Source: Nguyenibacter vanlangensis
GTDB taxonomy: Bacteria > Pseudomonadota > Alphaproteobacteria > Acetobacterales > Acetobacteraceae
Assembly (NCBI RefSeq): GCF_038719015.1
Contig: NZ_CP152276.1
Location: 2,337,501-2,401,500, forward strand
Length of the DNA: 64,000 nt
Reading direction: 5' to 3'
Below are positions 42,532 through 50,957 of this stretch, piece after piece. The stretch's first letter is position 1. Every line of letters begins with the position of its first letter. The position numbers and the translations under genes were made by a program. The notes beneath the pieces are model-generated. The model saw nothing but the letters and a program-made list of their open reading frames with translations. It was not told where the DNA came from and did no database searches.

Positions 42532-44533
42532 CACCTCCCTCCTCCTCCGAAATCTCCCGCGCCATCCGCGCGATCTCCTGCACGTCGCGCAGCGCCTGCC
42601 CGTCGGCCCGCCGCGCCTGCGCCAGGTGCAGCACGGCATCCGCCAGGGCCGCGACCCGCTGCGCCTGCTGCTGCCCCGCGCGGATCTCCATGTCCCCGGC
42701 CTCGCGCCGCGCCCGCAATTGCAGCTCCGCCAGCCGCGCCATCGCCTCGGCGTCCGGCGCCGGCGCGTCGCGCAGCACGTGCTCCACCTCGCCGATCGCG
42801 GCGGCGGCAAAGGCCCGCCTGCGGATCTCGCGCCCGTCGCACCAGGGATCGTCCTTGAATCCCAGCAGGAAATTCGCCCGCGCCATCTGCTGCATGTCGG
42901 TCACGATCTCGGGGTCCGAGACCGGTTCCACCCCGCCGCCCTGCGCGTAATCCGCCCGCCCGACCCGGAAATAGGACGCGCCGATCCGAAACCCCACCTC
43001 GTCGGGCAGATAGATCCGGTTCAGCCGGTGCAGCTTGCGAAATTCCTGTCCCAGCGCGCGATGAATCCGCTTGAAGATGGCGCTGAACACTTTCAGTCCC
43101 TGCTGGATCACCGCCAGGCCCAGAATCCCCGGCACGTTGCTGCCCGGCATCGCGCCCGACAGCACGTCCTTGACCGACGCGATCTCCCGTCCGGCATCGA
43201 CCAGAAACCCCAGCAACTGAAACAGGACCGGATTCGGGCCGGGAAATTGCAGCGGCACCAGGTTTTCCCGCAAGGCCGCGCCCGGCGCGTTCACGACCTT
43301 GTATTCCCCGACCTGAAAGCGCACCGCCCCGCCATTCAGCGACATCCCCGATCCCACGAACCCGCCCCCGGCATTGGCCAGGTGCGCGGCGTCGAACATC
43401 TGGTTCAGGCTGGTATTCACCGCCGCGTTCAGCGGATGCAGCAGCGCGCCGAATCCGATGTCGTAGATCACGGAATCCGGCGACGGGATAAACGAATATT
43501 TCGTGTAATACCCGATCGCGTCGATCCGGCGTACCCGGTGGTCGTCGCGGCCGAACATCACCCCCTCGCGGTCGAACCCCGCGACGATCCGCGCCAGCCG
43601 GCCGGAATCCCGCGCGATCGTCACGATATAGGGTTCGGCATACCCGTCCCCGTCCAGGTCCAGCCGCCGGTGCTGTTCCAGGAACGTCACCGGCGCGTCC
43701 CCGTCCTCGCCCGCATCATGGTTGGCGCCATACTTCGCATCCAGGAACAGTCCCGCGCGGATCCGCTCCTCGACCTCCCACGGATACAGGTCGATCTCCT
43801 CGGTGATGCGCGGCGCCGTGGCGAAGGATTTCGCCCGGTAGTCGATGCATAGGCGCAGCGGGTCCACGGTCTCGCTGACATTGCGCTGCAGCGCCGGGTC
43901 GAAGTAGGTCTTGCGGAACATCGTGCCGACGATGGACAGTTGCAGCAGCAGCGTGTCGGTCTGCTCCTCCCAGTCCGGCATCTCGTCCAGCAATTGCCAG
44001 CTCATGTGCCGGCCGATCGCATCCGCCCGCGTCCGCTTCGCGCCCGGCGGCACCAGCCACAGCGGCGCGCCGTCCGGGCCGCGCAGCACCTGCCCCGGCC
44101 GCGACGGATCGCGCAGGGGCACGCCGGAATCGTCGCCCAGCACCGTGCCCCGCACCACGTCCCGGTCGCGCACGATCCCCGGATAGGCCCGGGCCGCGAA
44201 CTGCACCGCCGCATTGGCCAGCAGCGGATAGATCACGTTCGATGCCCCCGGCCAGGGATAGGTCTTGGGCTCGCTCACCTGCCGCGCCAGGTCCAGCCAG
44301 CGATGGCAGCTCTCCTTCCACGCCGCGCGGCTCTCCTCGTCGGCGCGATAATCCCGCGCCACCCGGTCCGCCACCTGCCCGCACGTCGCCTCGTCCAGTT
44401 CCACGGCGATGTTCGGGCTGTCGATCCACCGCGCCAGACGATGTGCCAGCGCCATGTCCGGCATGTCGGACAGGCCCCCCGGCCCGTCCCAGGGCCCGTC
44501 CTCATGTCCGTCCTCATCTATCGTCCCGCTCAT
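42374..44533 (-). CDS. Portal protein
   Basis: 719 residues from MSGTIDEDGHE; its start overlaps the previous stop as ATGA. Portal-family features are SEPKTYPWPGASNVIYPLLA, LQLSIVGTMFRKTYFDPALQ, an NAAVNTSLNQMFDAAHLANA helix and SVKDVLSGAMPGSNVPGILG. Twelve copies should form the DNA entry ring. The last 50 residues (EEEGGDDRAGGPDAGSGAGF and on) are Gly/Ala/Asp-rich, coincide with the next gene in another frame, and look like a C-terminal extension past the original end. Confidence 0.87.
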   Translation of the reverse strand: MSGTIDEDGHEDGPWDGPGGLSDMPDMALAHRLARWIDSPNIAVELDEATCGQVADRVARDYRADEESRAAWKESCHRWLDLARQVSEPKTYPWPGASNVIYPLLANAAVQFAARAYPGIVRDRDVVRGTVLGDDSGVPLRDPSRPGQVLRGPDGAPLWLVPPGAKRTRADAIGRHMSWQLLDEMPDWEEQTDTLLLQLSIVGTMFRKTYFDPALQRNVSETVDPLRLCIDYRAKSFATAPRITEEIDLYPWEVEERIRAGLFLDAKYGANHDAGEDGDAPVTFLEQHRRLDLDGDGYAEPYIVTIARDSGRLARIVAGFDREGVMFGRDDHRVRRIDAIGYYTKYSFIPSPDSVIYDIGFGALLHPLNAAVNTSLNQMFDAAHLANAGGGFVGSGMSLNGGAVRFQVGEYKVVNAPGAALRENLVPLQFPGPNPVLFQLLGFLVDAGREIASVKDVLSGAMPGSNVPGILGLAVIQQGLKVFSAIFKRIHRALGQEFRKLHRLNRIYLPDEVGFRIGASYFRVGRADYAQGGGVEPVSDPEIVTDMQQMARANFLLGFKDDPWCDGREIRRRAFAAAAIGEVEHVLRDAPAPDAEAMARLAELQLRARREAGDMEIRAGQQQAQRVAALADAVLHLAQARRADGQALRDVQEIARMAREISEEEGGDDRAGGPDAGSGAGFAGAAAGDAGRPDGGRVPDVAPPSGDAGGAAVPDGLPR

Positions 44534-44775
44534 CGCCCCGCCGCTCCGGCCGAGAATTCGCCGCATACATGCTCGGGCACCACCGGCGGAAAGGTGGCGA
44601 ATGGCTGCGGCGCCAGTTGCCCCGCGCGCGGCGCGCCCCGCGGCACCAGCACCACGGTCACCTGCGGCGGAAAACGCCGGCAGACGATATCCATTCCCTC
44701 GACGCCATGATGGCGGCACTGGCGGCACGTCCGCCGCGCCGGGCCCAGATGGGCCGGAATCACCAATCCTGCCAT
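44530..44775 (-). CDS. Small zinc-finger-like phage protein
   Basis: 81 residues between terminase and portal, 1 nt after the terminase stop and overlapping the portal start. It has a cysteine/histidine set (CRQCRHHGVEGMDIVC, plus a later Cys in PEHVCGEF) that may bind zinc. The rest is Pro-rich (FPPQVTVVLVPRGAPRAG). Function unknown; tight packing supports it as a real gene. Confidence 0.6.
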   Translation of the reverse strand: MAGLVIPAHLGPARRTCRQCRHHGVEGMDIVCRRFPPQVTVVLVPRGAPRAGQLAPQPFATFPPVVPEHVCGEFSAGAAGR

Positions 44776-44776
44776 G

Positions 44777-46258
44777 TCAATATCCCGTAATGTCCGACCG
44801 TGTCCGGTCATCCGGCGCCGGCGGGCCGTCTCCCCCCGCGCCGTCCCCACCCGCCCCGTCCGCCCCGCGCAGGCCGGGGCCGAACAGCCGCGTCGCGGCG
44901 TATTGCAGCGCGTCCGTCACATGCGACCAGCGGTTCTTCTCCGGCCGGTCGGCATAGCGCTCGCCGCCGACCCGCATGCGCCGATACTGGTATCCCCCCA
45001 TCAGCGCCCGGCGCAGGACTGCGCAGCGCGGATGCAGCACGAATCCGGGCTCCGCCCCGTCCAGCAGGGTCCGCAGCGGCCGCCGCACGCTCTCCAGGCG
45101 GATCGCCAGGCCCTGCATTCCCGCCTCGATCGCGATCCCCTGCGCATGCAGGATCTCGAAACAGGTCCGCTCGTCGGTCTGCGCCCGCTGCATGCCCGCC
45201 GGATCGCCGACGTCGACAAAGCGCGTATGCGGAAAATGCTGCGCCGAATGCCGCGCCACCCGTTCGGCGAACCGCGCGACCCCCATCGCCGTCGCCACCA
45301 GCTCGTCCACCACGATCCACTGCCCCGACGGCAGCAACTGGCTGAACACGCAGGCCGGCGTCAGCCCGAAATCCCAGCCGCGATAGACCGGCAGGCCCGG
45401 CACCGTGCGGCATGCCCGGCAATGGAAACTATCGCTGTATTCGCCGAAAACCGGCCGCCCCTCCATGACGAAGCCATAATCCCCGTCGATATAGACCTTG
45501 ATCCATTCGTCGCTTTTCCCTACCGCCAGCCGCTGGTAATAGGCCGGCGGCAAATTCTCCAGGTTCTCCGCCTGCGCCGAGCGTCCCCCCGGCTGCTTGA
45601 AGATCCGCGCGAACCGCGCGACCGTCATGTCCGGCACGATCCCGGCCATCGCCGCCACCGCCGGCCCATGATCCTTTTCCTCGAAGAACCGGTACCAGTC
45701 CGATTCCGCGTCGGGCGGGTTCGTGTCCATCAGCACGCCCGACCAGCTCGCCCCGCCGTCGCGCCGCGCCGGATAGCGCCCGACACGCCCCTGCACCGCC
45801 TCGATGATCGCCCACGGCACCTCGCGCGCCTCGTTCACCCACGCGCCCGTCAGCTCCAGCGACAGCAGGTTGCCGACCTGGTCCGGCCGGTCCAGCGCCC
45901 GGAACAGCAATTCGATCTCCGCCGGCGCCTCGTCCCCCTCCGCCACCATCCGGTCGATGACATAGGAATGCTCGGTCGGCTTCCACCGCCCGAACCGCGC
46001 GGGCGGAAACCATTGGTGCACCGTGCGGATGGTCGTATCCTCCAATTGGCGGTACGAATTGCGGATCACCGCCCAGCGCGTGCGCCGCACCCCGTCCGGC
46101 CCGGGCGCCTGCCGCAGCCCCCGCACCACGATATCCCAGACGCAGCCCGAACTTTTCCCCGACCCGAACGGCCCCATCAGCCCCCGGATGAACGCATCCG
46201 ATTCCATGAAGCGCCGGATCGTCGGCACCGATTCCCGGTTATAGGTCAGCGCCGCCAT
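44777..46258 (-). CDS. Terminase large subunit
   Basis: 493 residues from MAALTYNRESV; upstream in-frame sequence is not conserved-looking and no strong ribosome site was seen. The ATPase domain has Walker A GPFGSGKSS near residue 29 and downstream SLELTGAWVNEAREVPWAII (Walker-B/coupling region). The nuclease domain shows YRGWDFGLTPACVFSQLLPS and a late Asp in SHVTDALQYAATRLFG. It packages DNA through the portal encoded two genes on. The C-terminus ends in a Gly/Asp repeat (GADGAGGDGAGGDG). Confidence 0.9.
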   Translation of the reverse strand: MAALTYNRESVPTIRRFMESDAFIRGLMGPFGSGKSSGCVWDIVVRGLRQAPGPDGVRRTRWAVIRNSYRQLEDTTIRTVHQWFPPARFGRWKPTEHSYVIDRMVAEGDEAPAEIELLFRALDRPDQVGNLLSLELTGAWVNEAREVPWAIIEAVQGRVGRYPARRDGGASWSGVLMDTNPPDAESDWYRFFEEKDHGPAVAAMAGIVPDMTVARFARIFKQPGGRSAQAENLENLPPAYYQRLAVGKSDEWIKVYIDGDYGFVMEGRPVFGEYSDSFHCRACRTVPGLPVYRGWDFGLTPACVFSQLLPSGQWIVVDELVATAMGVARFAERVARHSAQHFPHTRFVDVGDPAGMQRAQTDERTCFEILHAQGIAIEAGMQGLAIRLESVRRPLRTLLDGAEPGFVLHPRCAVLRRALMGGYQYRRMRVGGERYADRPEKNRWSHVTDALQYAATRLFGPGLRGADGAGGDGAGGDGPPAPDDRTRSDITGY

Positions 46259-46278
46259 GCCGGCCGCCCGCGCCACCC

Positions 46279-46566
46279 CTATCGCCGCGGCCCCGGGCTC
46301 CCGCCATGCGGCCCGTGATCGGCCGCCGGCGTCGATGCCATCCGCCCGCCGCGCGGCGCGCCGTGGCACGGCACCGCCCGCGCCGTATCCTCCAGCATCT
46401 TCGCCCCCGCATCCGCCCCCACATCCGCCCCTGCGTCCGCCGCTGCGTCCCCCCGCGCACCCGGCGCGCCACGCCTGCCGCTCACCCGCGCCAGGGGAAC
46501 CACGCCGAACGCCCCGTCCTCGCCCGGCACGCGCCCGGTTTCCGCCATCTGCTTGTGCTGTCGCAT
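46279..46566 (-). CDS. Low-complexity protein between the terminase genes
   Basis: 95 residues with GGGGGAG nine bases before the ATG. The start MRQHKQMAETGRVPGEDGAF and FGVVPLARVSGRRGAPG is followed by an Ala/Asp/Gly repeat (DAAADAGADVGADAGA) made of near-identical 12-18 bp units, then a Pro/Arg-rich tail. It sits between the small and large terminase genes with the same orientation. No homolog was recognised; it may be a fast-evolving small protein. Confidence 0.45.
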   Translation of the reverse strand: MRQHKQMAETGRVPGEDGAFGVVPLARVSGRRGAPGARGDAAADAGADVGADAGAKMLEDTARAVPCHGAPRGGRMASTPAADHGPHGGSPGPRR

Positions 46567-46654
46567 ACGCGCAACTCCCCCTTCACGGCCGCGCATTGCG
46601 CGACCCATGCCAAGAAAACCGATTATTTTATCACCAATGGTGAAAGGTCGCGCT

Positions 46655-47167
46655 TCAGCGCACCACCACCGTAAACAATGCCGGCGGATCGGCCGGCCTG
46701 CCGTCCCGGCCCAGATGCTGCCGCACGTCCTTCAACATCCCCAGATGCCGCGCCAGAAGATCCAGGCTCGGCGTCCGCGGCGCCAGGCGCACGGTAAAAT
46801 GCCCCGCCTTGTCCCACGACCAGCCCAGCACCGCGCAGCGCACGTCCTCCGGCAGGCGCGCCACGTCCTCCGGCCCGTCCAGCCTGTGCGCCGCGATCAC
46901 CCCCACGTCATAGAAGGCCAGGCGCATCAGTTCGGTAATCACCCGATCCTGCCGGACCTGTACCCGATCCAGCCGCGCCGCCTTGCCTTGCGCGATCGCC
47001 GCCTTCACCCGCGCTTCGCCCAGCAGCCGCGACCCGTACCGGTCCGCCGCCTTCGGGTCGTAGCCCGCCCGGATCGCCGCCCGGGTCGCATTCAGGTCGA
47101 TCAGATATTCCGCGACGAACCGCTCCTGCCGCGGCGTCAGCCCACGCGTGTCGCCCGCCTTCGGCAT
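46655..47167 (-). CDS. Terminase small subunit
   Basis: 170 residues with AGGGGG upstream of the ATG. The N-terminal HTH is the classic LTPRQERFVAEYLIDLNATR followed by AAIRAGYDPKAADRYGSRLL. The middle includes VITELMRLAFYDVGVIAAHR, as in the Terminase_2 (SPP1 gp1-like) family. It should recognise the packaging site and recruit the large subunit. It is the first gene of the leftward late operon. Confidence 0.88.
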   Translation of the reverse strand: MPKAGDTRGLTPRQERFVAEYLIDLNATRAAIRAGYDPKAADRYGSRLLGEARVKAAIAQGKAARLDRVQVRQDRVITELMRLAFYDVGVIAAHRLDGPEDVARLPEDVRCAVLGWSWDKAGHFTVRLAPRTPSLDLLARHLGMLKDVRQHLGRDGRPADPPALFTVVVR

Positions 47168-47233
47168 CCCGCACCCCCTGCGAAAATTCCCGTTATCGAC
47201 ACTATAGAGTTCAAAACGGGATGCCGGATATCC

Positions 47234-50161
47234 TTATTCTCGAACCGCGGAGGGCACGGCGGGCCGGACGGCCCCGTCCGCCGTGATCGGGCCAGGACGG
47301 CCCAGGAAATAGCCCTGCGCCTCGGTGCATCCCTCGACATCCAGGATGTCGAGCTGCACACGCGTCTCCACCCCTTCCGCCAGCACCGGAATGTTCAGGC
47401 TGCGCCCCAGCGCCAGGATGGCGCGCAGGATCGCCTTGGATTCCGGCGTGTGCTCCACCTCGGTCATGAAGCTGCGGTCCAGCTTGATCTTGTCGAACGG
47501 AAAGGTCCGCAACGTATCCAGCGACGAATACCCCACCCCGAAATCGTCGATCGCGATCGACACGCCCAGCGCCTTGATCTGCCGCAGGGTGCGCAACGAC
47601 CGAACCTTGTCCGTCACGATGGCGGTCTCGGTCATCTCCAGCTCCAGCCGGCGCGGGTCCAGCCCGGTCTCCGCCAGGATGGCGCCGACATGCGCCGCCA
47701 GATGCTCGTCCCCCAGTTGCACGGCCGAGAGATTGACCGCGATCTTGTAGGGCCGGGTCCAGCTCGCGGCCTCGCGGCACGCCGCGCGCAGCACCCATTC
47801 CCCGATCGGCACGATCGCCCCGCATTCCTCGGCCAGCGGGATGAACCGCATCGGCGGCACCAGGCCCCAGTCCGGATGCCGCCAGCGCAGCAGCACCTCG
47901 AATCCCGTCACTTCGCCGCTCGATACGTTCCGCTGCACCTGGAAATCCAGATGGAACTGCTCGCGCTCCACCGCTTCCCACAACGCGGCGGCCAGCGCGC
48001 GCCGGCTGCGCGCGGCCTCGTCCATCTCGGCCTCGTAGAAGCAGATCCGCTCGCGCAACGCCGCCTTGGCCCGATACATCGCCAGGTCGGCATTGCCCAT
48101 CAGCGCCTCGGCCGTCCGGGCATCCTGCGGAAACAGCGACACGCCGATGCTGGCATCCGGCCGCAGTTCGAAGCCGTCCAGCGCGATCGGCCGCGACAGG
48201 CAATCCTCCAGCCGGCCGATAAAGCCGTGCAGTTCGGCAATGTCGTCGAACCGCTTGGCCGCCGCGAACTCGTCGCCGCCCAGCCGCGCCACCAGTTCGT
48301 CAACCGCCCGCACGCCGCGGATCCGCTCGGCCAGGATCACCAGCACCCGGTCGCCCACCGCATGGCCGCGCTGGTCGTTGATCTCCTTGAACTTGTCCAG
48401 GTCGATGCCGATCACCGCCAGCCGCGCCCCGTCGCGCTCGGCCAGCGCCAGTTCGCGCCGCAGCGCCTCGTTGAACCGCGCCCGGTTCGCCAGCCCGGTC
48501 AACCCGTCATGATGCGCCAGATAGGCGATGCGCGCTTCGGCCCGCAGGCGCTCGGTCACGTCCTCATAGGTCGCGACCCAACCGCCATCCTCCATCCGCC
48601 GCACGGTCACCTGGACCGCCATCTCCTCCCCCAGGCGCAGTTGCAACTGCCCGCCCTGCCTCTGTTCCTGCCCCTGTTCCTGGCCCTGCTGCAGCAGCGC
48701 CATATGCCGCGCATGGGCGTCCTCCACCCGCCGCCGCCGCTCCGCCTCGGGCAGGCCCAACCGTGCATGGATCGCCTCCAGCAGCGCGCCATGGTCCATG
48801 CCCGGCCGCATGTCCCGCTCCGCCAGGCCGAACAGCGCGGCACAGCGTCCGTTGGCCAGCACCAGCCGCCCGTCCGCCCCGAACAGGCACAGGCCCTGCG
48901 ACATGTTCTCCAGCGCGATGTCCAGATTGCGCGTCACCCGCGCGATCCGGTCGGCATCCTCCTTCCCCCTGGTCTGGTCGCGGGTGATCGTCGCAAAACC
49001 GATCAGCCCGCCCTCCTCGTCCCGCACCGGGTCCAGCGTCACCGACGCCCAGAACGCCGTCCCATCCTTGCGATAGCGCCATCCCTCCCGCGCCACCGCT
49101 CCGGCACGGGCCTCGGCCAGCATGCGCCGCGGCACGCCTTCCGCCCGCTCCGCGTCCGAATGGAACTGCGCGAAATCCCGTCCCAGGATCTCCGCGGCCG
49201 CATAGCCTTTCAGCCGCTGCGCCCCGACATTCCACGTGCTGACCCGCCCCAGCGGATCCAGCATGAAGATCGCGTGGTCCCGCACCCCTTCGACCAGCAG
49301 CCGGAACCCCAGGTCGCTCCGCCAGACCGCGCGCTCGGCCCGCAGGGCGAAGAACGCCGCCGCCGCCCCGACCGACAGCAGCGCCAGCGCCGCCGCCCCG
49401 ATCACCAGGATCATGACCGTCGGCGATGCCGCCGGCCTGTGCGCCGCCATCGCCATGTCCATCGCCATGTCCATGCCCGGCATGGCCCGCATCGTGACGG
49501 CGCCCATGGCGGTGAAATGCAGCCCCGCGATCGACAGGGCCAGCAGCGCGGCCGGCATCACCCGTCCCAGCGGCGTATCGCCCGCGCGCCGCTGGGACAC
49601 GAACGCCGCGACCGACAACACCCCCCCGACCAGCAGCGACGCCACCACCAGCCGGGGGTTCCAGCACATCATTCCGGGAACGCGCACGGCGGACATGCCC
49701 AGGAAATGCATCGCCGCGACGCCCAGGGCGAACATCGTCCCCGCCGCGACGCCGCCCGCCAGATGGCCGCCCCGCGTCTCCGCAGTCCCCGCCATGGTCC
49801 CCGCCGTGGTCCCTGCCGTGGTCCCTGCCGCACCCCGCGCCATCGTCCGCGCCGAGATGCTGACCGCGATACCGGTCGCCAGCACGGCAATCAGCAGCGA
49901 CGCCAGGGTCGGCCCCAGCATGAAGGACAGCGCCATGCCCGGACGATAGGCCAGCATCGCGATGAAATGCGTGGCCCAGATCCCGAACCCGCCGGCAATC
50001 CCCGCCGCCCCGATCCAGATCGTCCGCCCCAGGCCGGCGCCCCGCCGCGCCCGATGCAGCAGCATCATGGCGGCATAGCAGCTCGCCAGGCACAGCAGCA
50101 CCGCCAGGCCCGTCCCGAACACTTCATGTTTCAGAACGACACAAGTCAGGATCCGCGACAT
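47234..50161 (-). CDS. MHYT-PAS-GGDEF-EAL c-di-GMP turnover protein
   Basis: 975 residues from MSRILTCVVLKHEVF, GGGG upstream. Seven hydrophobic helices form an MHYT sensor (ATHFIAML, AAMHFLGMS, LHFTAMGA) whose last loop is Met-rich (MPGMDMAMDMAMAAHRP). Two PAS-like domains follow (near 290-400 and 415-540). The cyclase domain has an intact RLGGDEFAAA but no RxxD inhibitory site at the expected place. The phosphodiesterase domain keeps EVL, NLS, EMTETAI, DDFG, KLDRSF and EGVET, so both activities are possible. It lies between the phage terminase and the regulator pair, in phage orientation; host or phage cargo is unresolved. Confidence 0.88.
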   Translation of the reverse strand: MSRILTCVVLKHEVFGTGLAVLLCLASCYAAMMLLHRARRGAGLGRTIWIGAAGIAGGFGIWATHFIAMLAYRPGMALSFMLGPTLASLLIAVLATGIAVSISARTMARGAAGTTAGTTAGTMAGTAETRGGHLAGGVAAGTMFALGVAAMHFLGMSAVRVPGMMCWNPRLVVASLLVGGVLSVAAFVSQRRAGDTPLGRVMPAALLALSIAGLHFTAMGAVTMRAMPGMDMAMDMAMAAHRPAASPTVMILVIGAAALALLSVGAAAAFFALRAERAVWRSDLGFRLLVEGVRDHAIFMLDPLGRVSTWNVGAQRLKGYAAAEILGRDFAQFHSDAERAEGVPRRMLAEARAGAVAREGWRYRKDGTAFWASVTLDPVRDEEGGLIGFATITRDQTRGKEDADRIARVTRNLDIALENMSQGLCLFGADGRLVLANGRCAALFGLAERDMRPGMDHGALLEAIHARLGLPEAERRRRVEDAHARHMALLQQGQEQGQEQRQGGQLQLRLGEEMAVQVTVRRMEDGGWVATYEDVTERLRAEARIAYLAHHDGLTGLANRARFNEALRRELALAERDGARLAVIGIDLDKFKEINDQRGHAVGDRVLVILAERIRGVRAVDELVARLGGDEFAAAKRFDDIAELHGFIGRLEDCLSRPIALDGFELRPDASIGVSLFPQDARTAEALMGNADLAMYRAKAALRERICFYEAEMDEAARSRRALAAALWEAVEREQFHLDFQVQRNVSSGEVTGFEVLLRWRHPDWGLVPPMRFIPLAEECGAIVPIGEWVLRAACREAASWTRPYKIAVNLSAVQLGDEHLAAHVGAILAETGLDPRRLELEMTETAIVTDKVRSLRTLRQIKALGVSIAIDDFGVGYSSLDTLRTFPFDKIKLDRSFMTEVEHTPESKAILRAILALGRSLNIPVLAEGVETRVQLDILDVEGCTEAQGYFLGRPGPITADGAVRPAVPSAVRE
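49785..49832 (-). repeat. 12-bp tandem repeat, four copies, in the MHYT gene
   Basis: Four units of GTCCCYGCCRTG (plus strand) encode a Gly-Thr-(Met/Thr)-Ala-like loop (AGTTAGTTAGTMAGTA) between membrane helices of the sensor domain. Confidence 0.85.
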
Positions 50162-50260
50162 CGAACGCCCCAAGTCAAGGCACCGCCATGCCCGCCATCC
50201 CCCGCCGGCGCGAAACGGACCGGCACCGCGCGGGAAGATCGGGGCACGCCCAGGCTTCAG

Positions 50261-50281
50261 GATACGAAACAGTCTCGTATC
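50261..50281. promoter_or_regulatory. 7-bp inverted repeat upstream of the c-di-GMP gene
   Basis: GATACGA and TCGTATC are separated by 7 nt in the 175-bp gap between the HTH/zinc-ribbon gene and the c-di-GMP gene. It may be an operator or a weak hairpin. Confidence 0.35.
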
Positions 50282-50336
50282 GTACCTCGCAATATCGCGT
50301 CCGCCCCGCTTGCGCCAGTGCGGGCGCCGCTCCGGA

Positions 50337-50870
50337 TCAGCACTCGGCCCGGCAGACCGGACACAGCCGCAGAAACGGCGACGGCGCCTGGAACCCCACC
50401 CGGCAATTCAGGCAGGACCGGTCGATCAGGGCCGGCGGCGGGGGCTTGCGCTCCCGCGCCCGCTGCGGCGCCCGCCTGCGATAGCTCAGCCGGTCGCGCA
50501 GGGTCTGCGCCTGCATCTCCAGCACCCTGGCCACCTGCACGATGCGCATGCCCTCGGCCAGCATCGCATCCACCTGCGGATCGATCCGCTGCCAATCATA
50601 TTTCGACGGTCTCATGCCCCCTCCCGGCGTGATGGGACCGTCCTGCCGCCGCTCCGCCGCCGCCATGGCCCGCGCGGCCTCCAGATAGGCCGCGACGCGC
50701 GCGCGGGTCGCCCGGCGCACCTCGCGCCCGGCCCGCACTTCATGGACGAAACGCGGATCATTCACCGCCCGCAGCCCGAAGGCGCTGGCCGACAGGCCGC
50801 TTTCGCCCAGAAACGCCTCGATCACCCCCAATAGGGGATCAAGAGGATCGGAAACAGGATCATCCCTCAT
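50337..50870 (-). CDS. HTH and zinc-ribbon regulator, divergent from S24 gene
   Basis: 177 residues. The N-terminal third resembles a lambda-repressor-type fold (SGLSASAFGLRAVNDPRFVH, then EVRRATRARVAAYLEAARA). The middle has a second HTH (IVQVARVLEMQAQTLRDRLS). The C-terminus is a zinc ribbon (CLNCRVGFQAPSPFLRLCPV, ending CRAEC). Similar proteins occur beside repressor genes in alphaproteobacteria and their phages. No Shine-Dalgarno precedes the ATG; a TTGATC-17-TAATTT promoter ends 8 nt before it, so the mRNA is probably leaderless. It could play the Cro-like or activator role opposite the S24 protein. Confidence 0.65.
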   Translation of the reverse strand: MRDDPVSDPLDPLLGVIEAFLGESGLSASAFGLRAVNDPRFVHEVRAGREVRRATRARVAAYLEAARAMAAAERRQDGPITPGGGMRPSKYDWQRIDPQVDAMLAEGMRIVQVARVLEMQAQTLRDRLSYRRRAPQRARERKPPPPALIDRSCLNCRVGFQAPSPFLRLCPVCRAEC

Positions 50871-50872
50871 GG

Positions 50873-50937
50873 ATAGGCAAATTAATAGGATATTTCCTGC
50901 CGATCAAGCGGCAATTTCCTATTGGGAATTCCCTATT
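50873..50937. promoter_or_regulatory. Operator array between divergent regulators
   Basis: Four related 11-mers occupy the gap: ATAGGCAAATT (50873-50883) and AATAGGATATT (50884-50894) on one strand, AATTTCCTATT (50913-50923) and AATTCCCTATT (50927-50937) on the other. Read in one sense they fit AATWYCCTATT. They overlap the -10 of the left promoter and the -35 of the right one. A weaker fifth site (AATAGGCAC) lies at 50949-50957. Confidence 0.65.
50879..50907 (-). promoter_or_regulatory. Leftward promoter, leaderless start
   Basis: Read leftward: TTGATC (50907-50902), 17-nt spacer, TAATTT (50884-50879). The ATG begins 8 nt after the -10 box, so transcription should start at or next to it. 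Confidence 0.6.
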
Positions 50938-50951
50938 TGCAGCGCCATAAT
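50922..50951 (+). promoter_or_regulatory. Rightward promoter, leaderless start
   Basis: TTGGGA (50922-50927), 18-nt spacer, CATAAT (50946-50951). The ATG of the S24 gene follows after 6 nt with no ribosome site, again predicting a leaderless transcript. Confidence 0.55.
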
Positions 50952-50957
50952 AGGCAC

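Larger units (their letters stand above)
23383..47167 (-). mobile_element. Podovirus-type (P22-like) morphogenesis and lysis cluster, probable prophage remnant
   Basis: About 28 leftward genes in virion order: small and large terminase, portal, GroES-like, scaffold-like, coat, adaptor, tail stabiliser, tail fibres, lysis. Most neighbours overlap by 4-8 nt or are a few bases apart. P22-type gp4 and gp10 homologs and the absence of a tape-measure gene indicate a short-tailed phage. No integrase, recombinase, replication or excision gene, no tRNA and no clear att repeat was found. A possible immunity region lies at 50337-51908. Composition matches the host, suggesting long residence or a well-adapted phage. 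Confidence 0.85.

Noticed and set aside
47200..47207. CACTATAG, the core of a T7-type promoter, before terS
   Set aside because: It is only 8 bases, its orientation is rightward, away from terS, and no phage RNA polymerase gene is present.
46553..50632. Plus-strand open frame of about 1360 codons
   Set aside because: It is the complement of the terminase and c-di-GMP genes. It has no motifs and no ribosome site.
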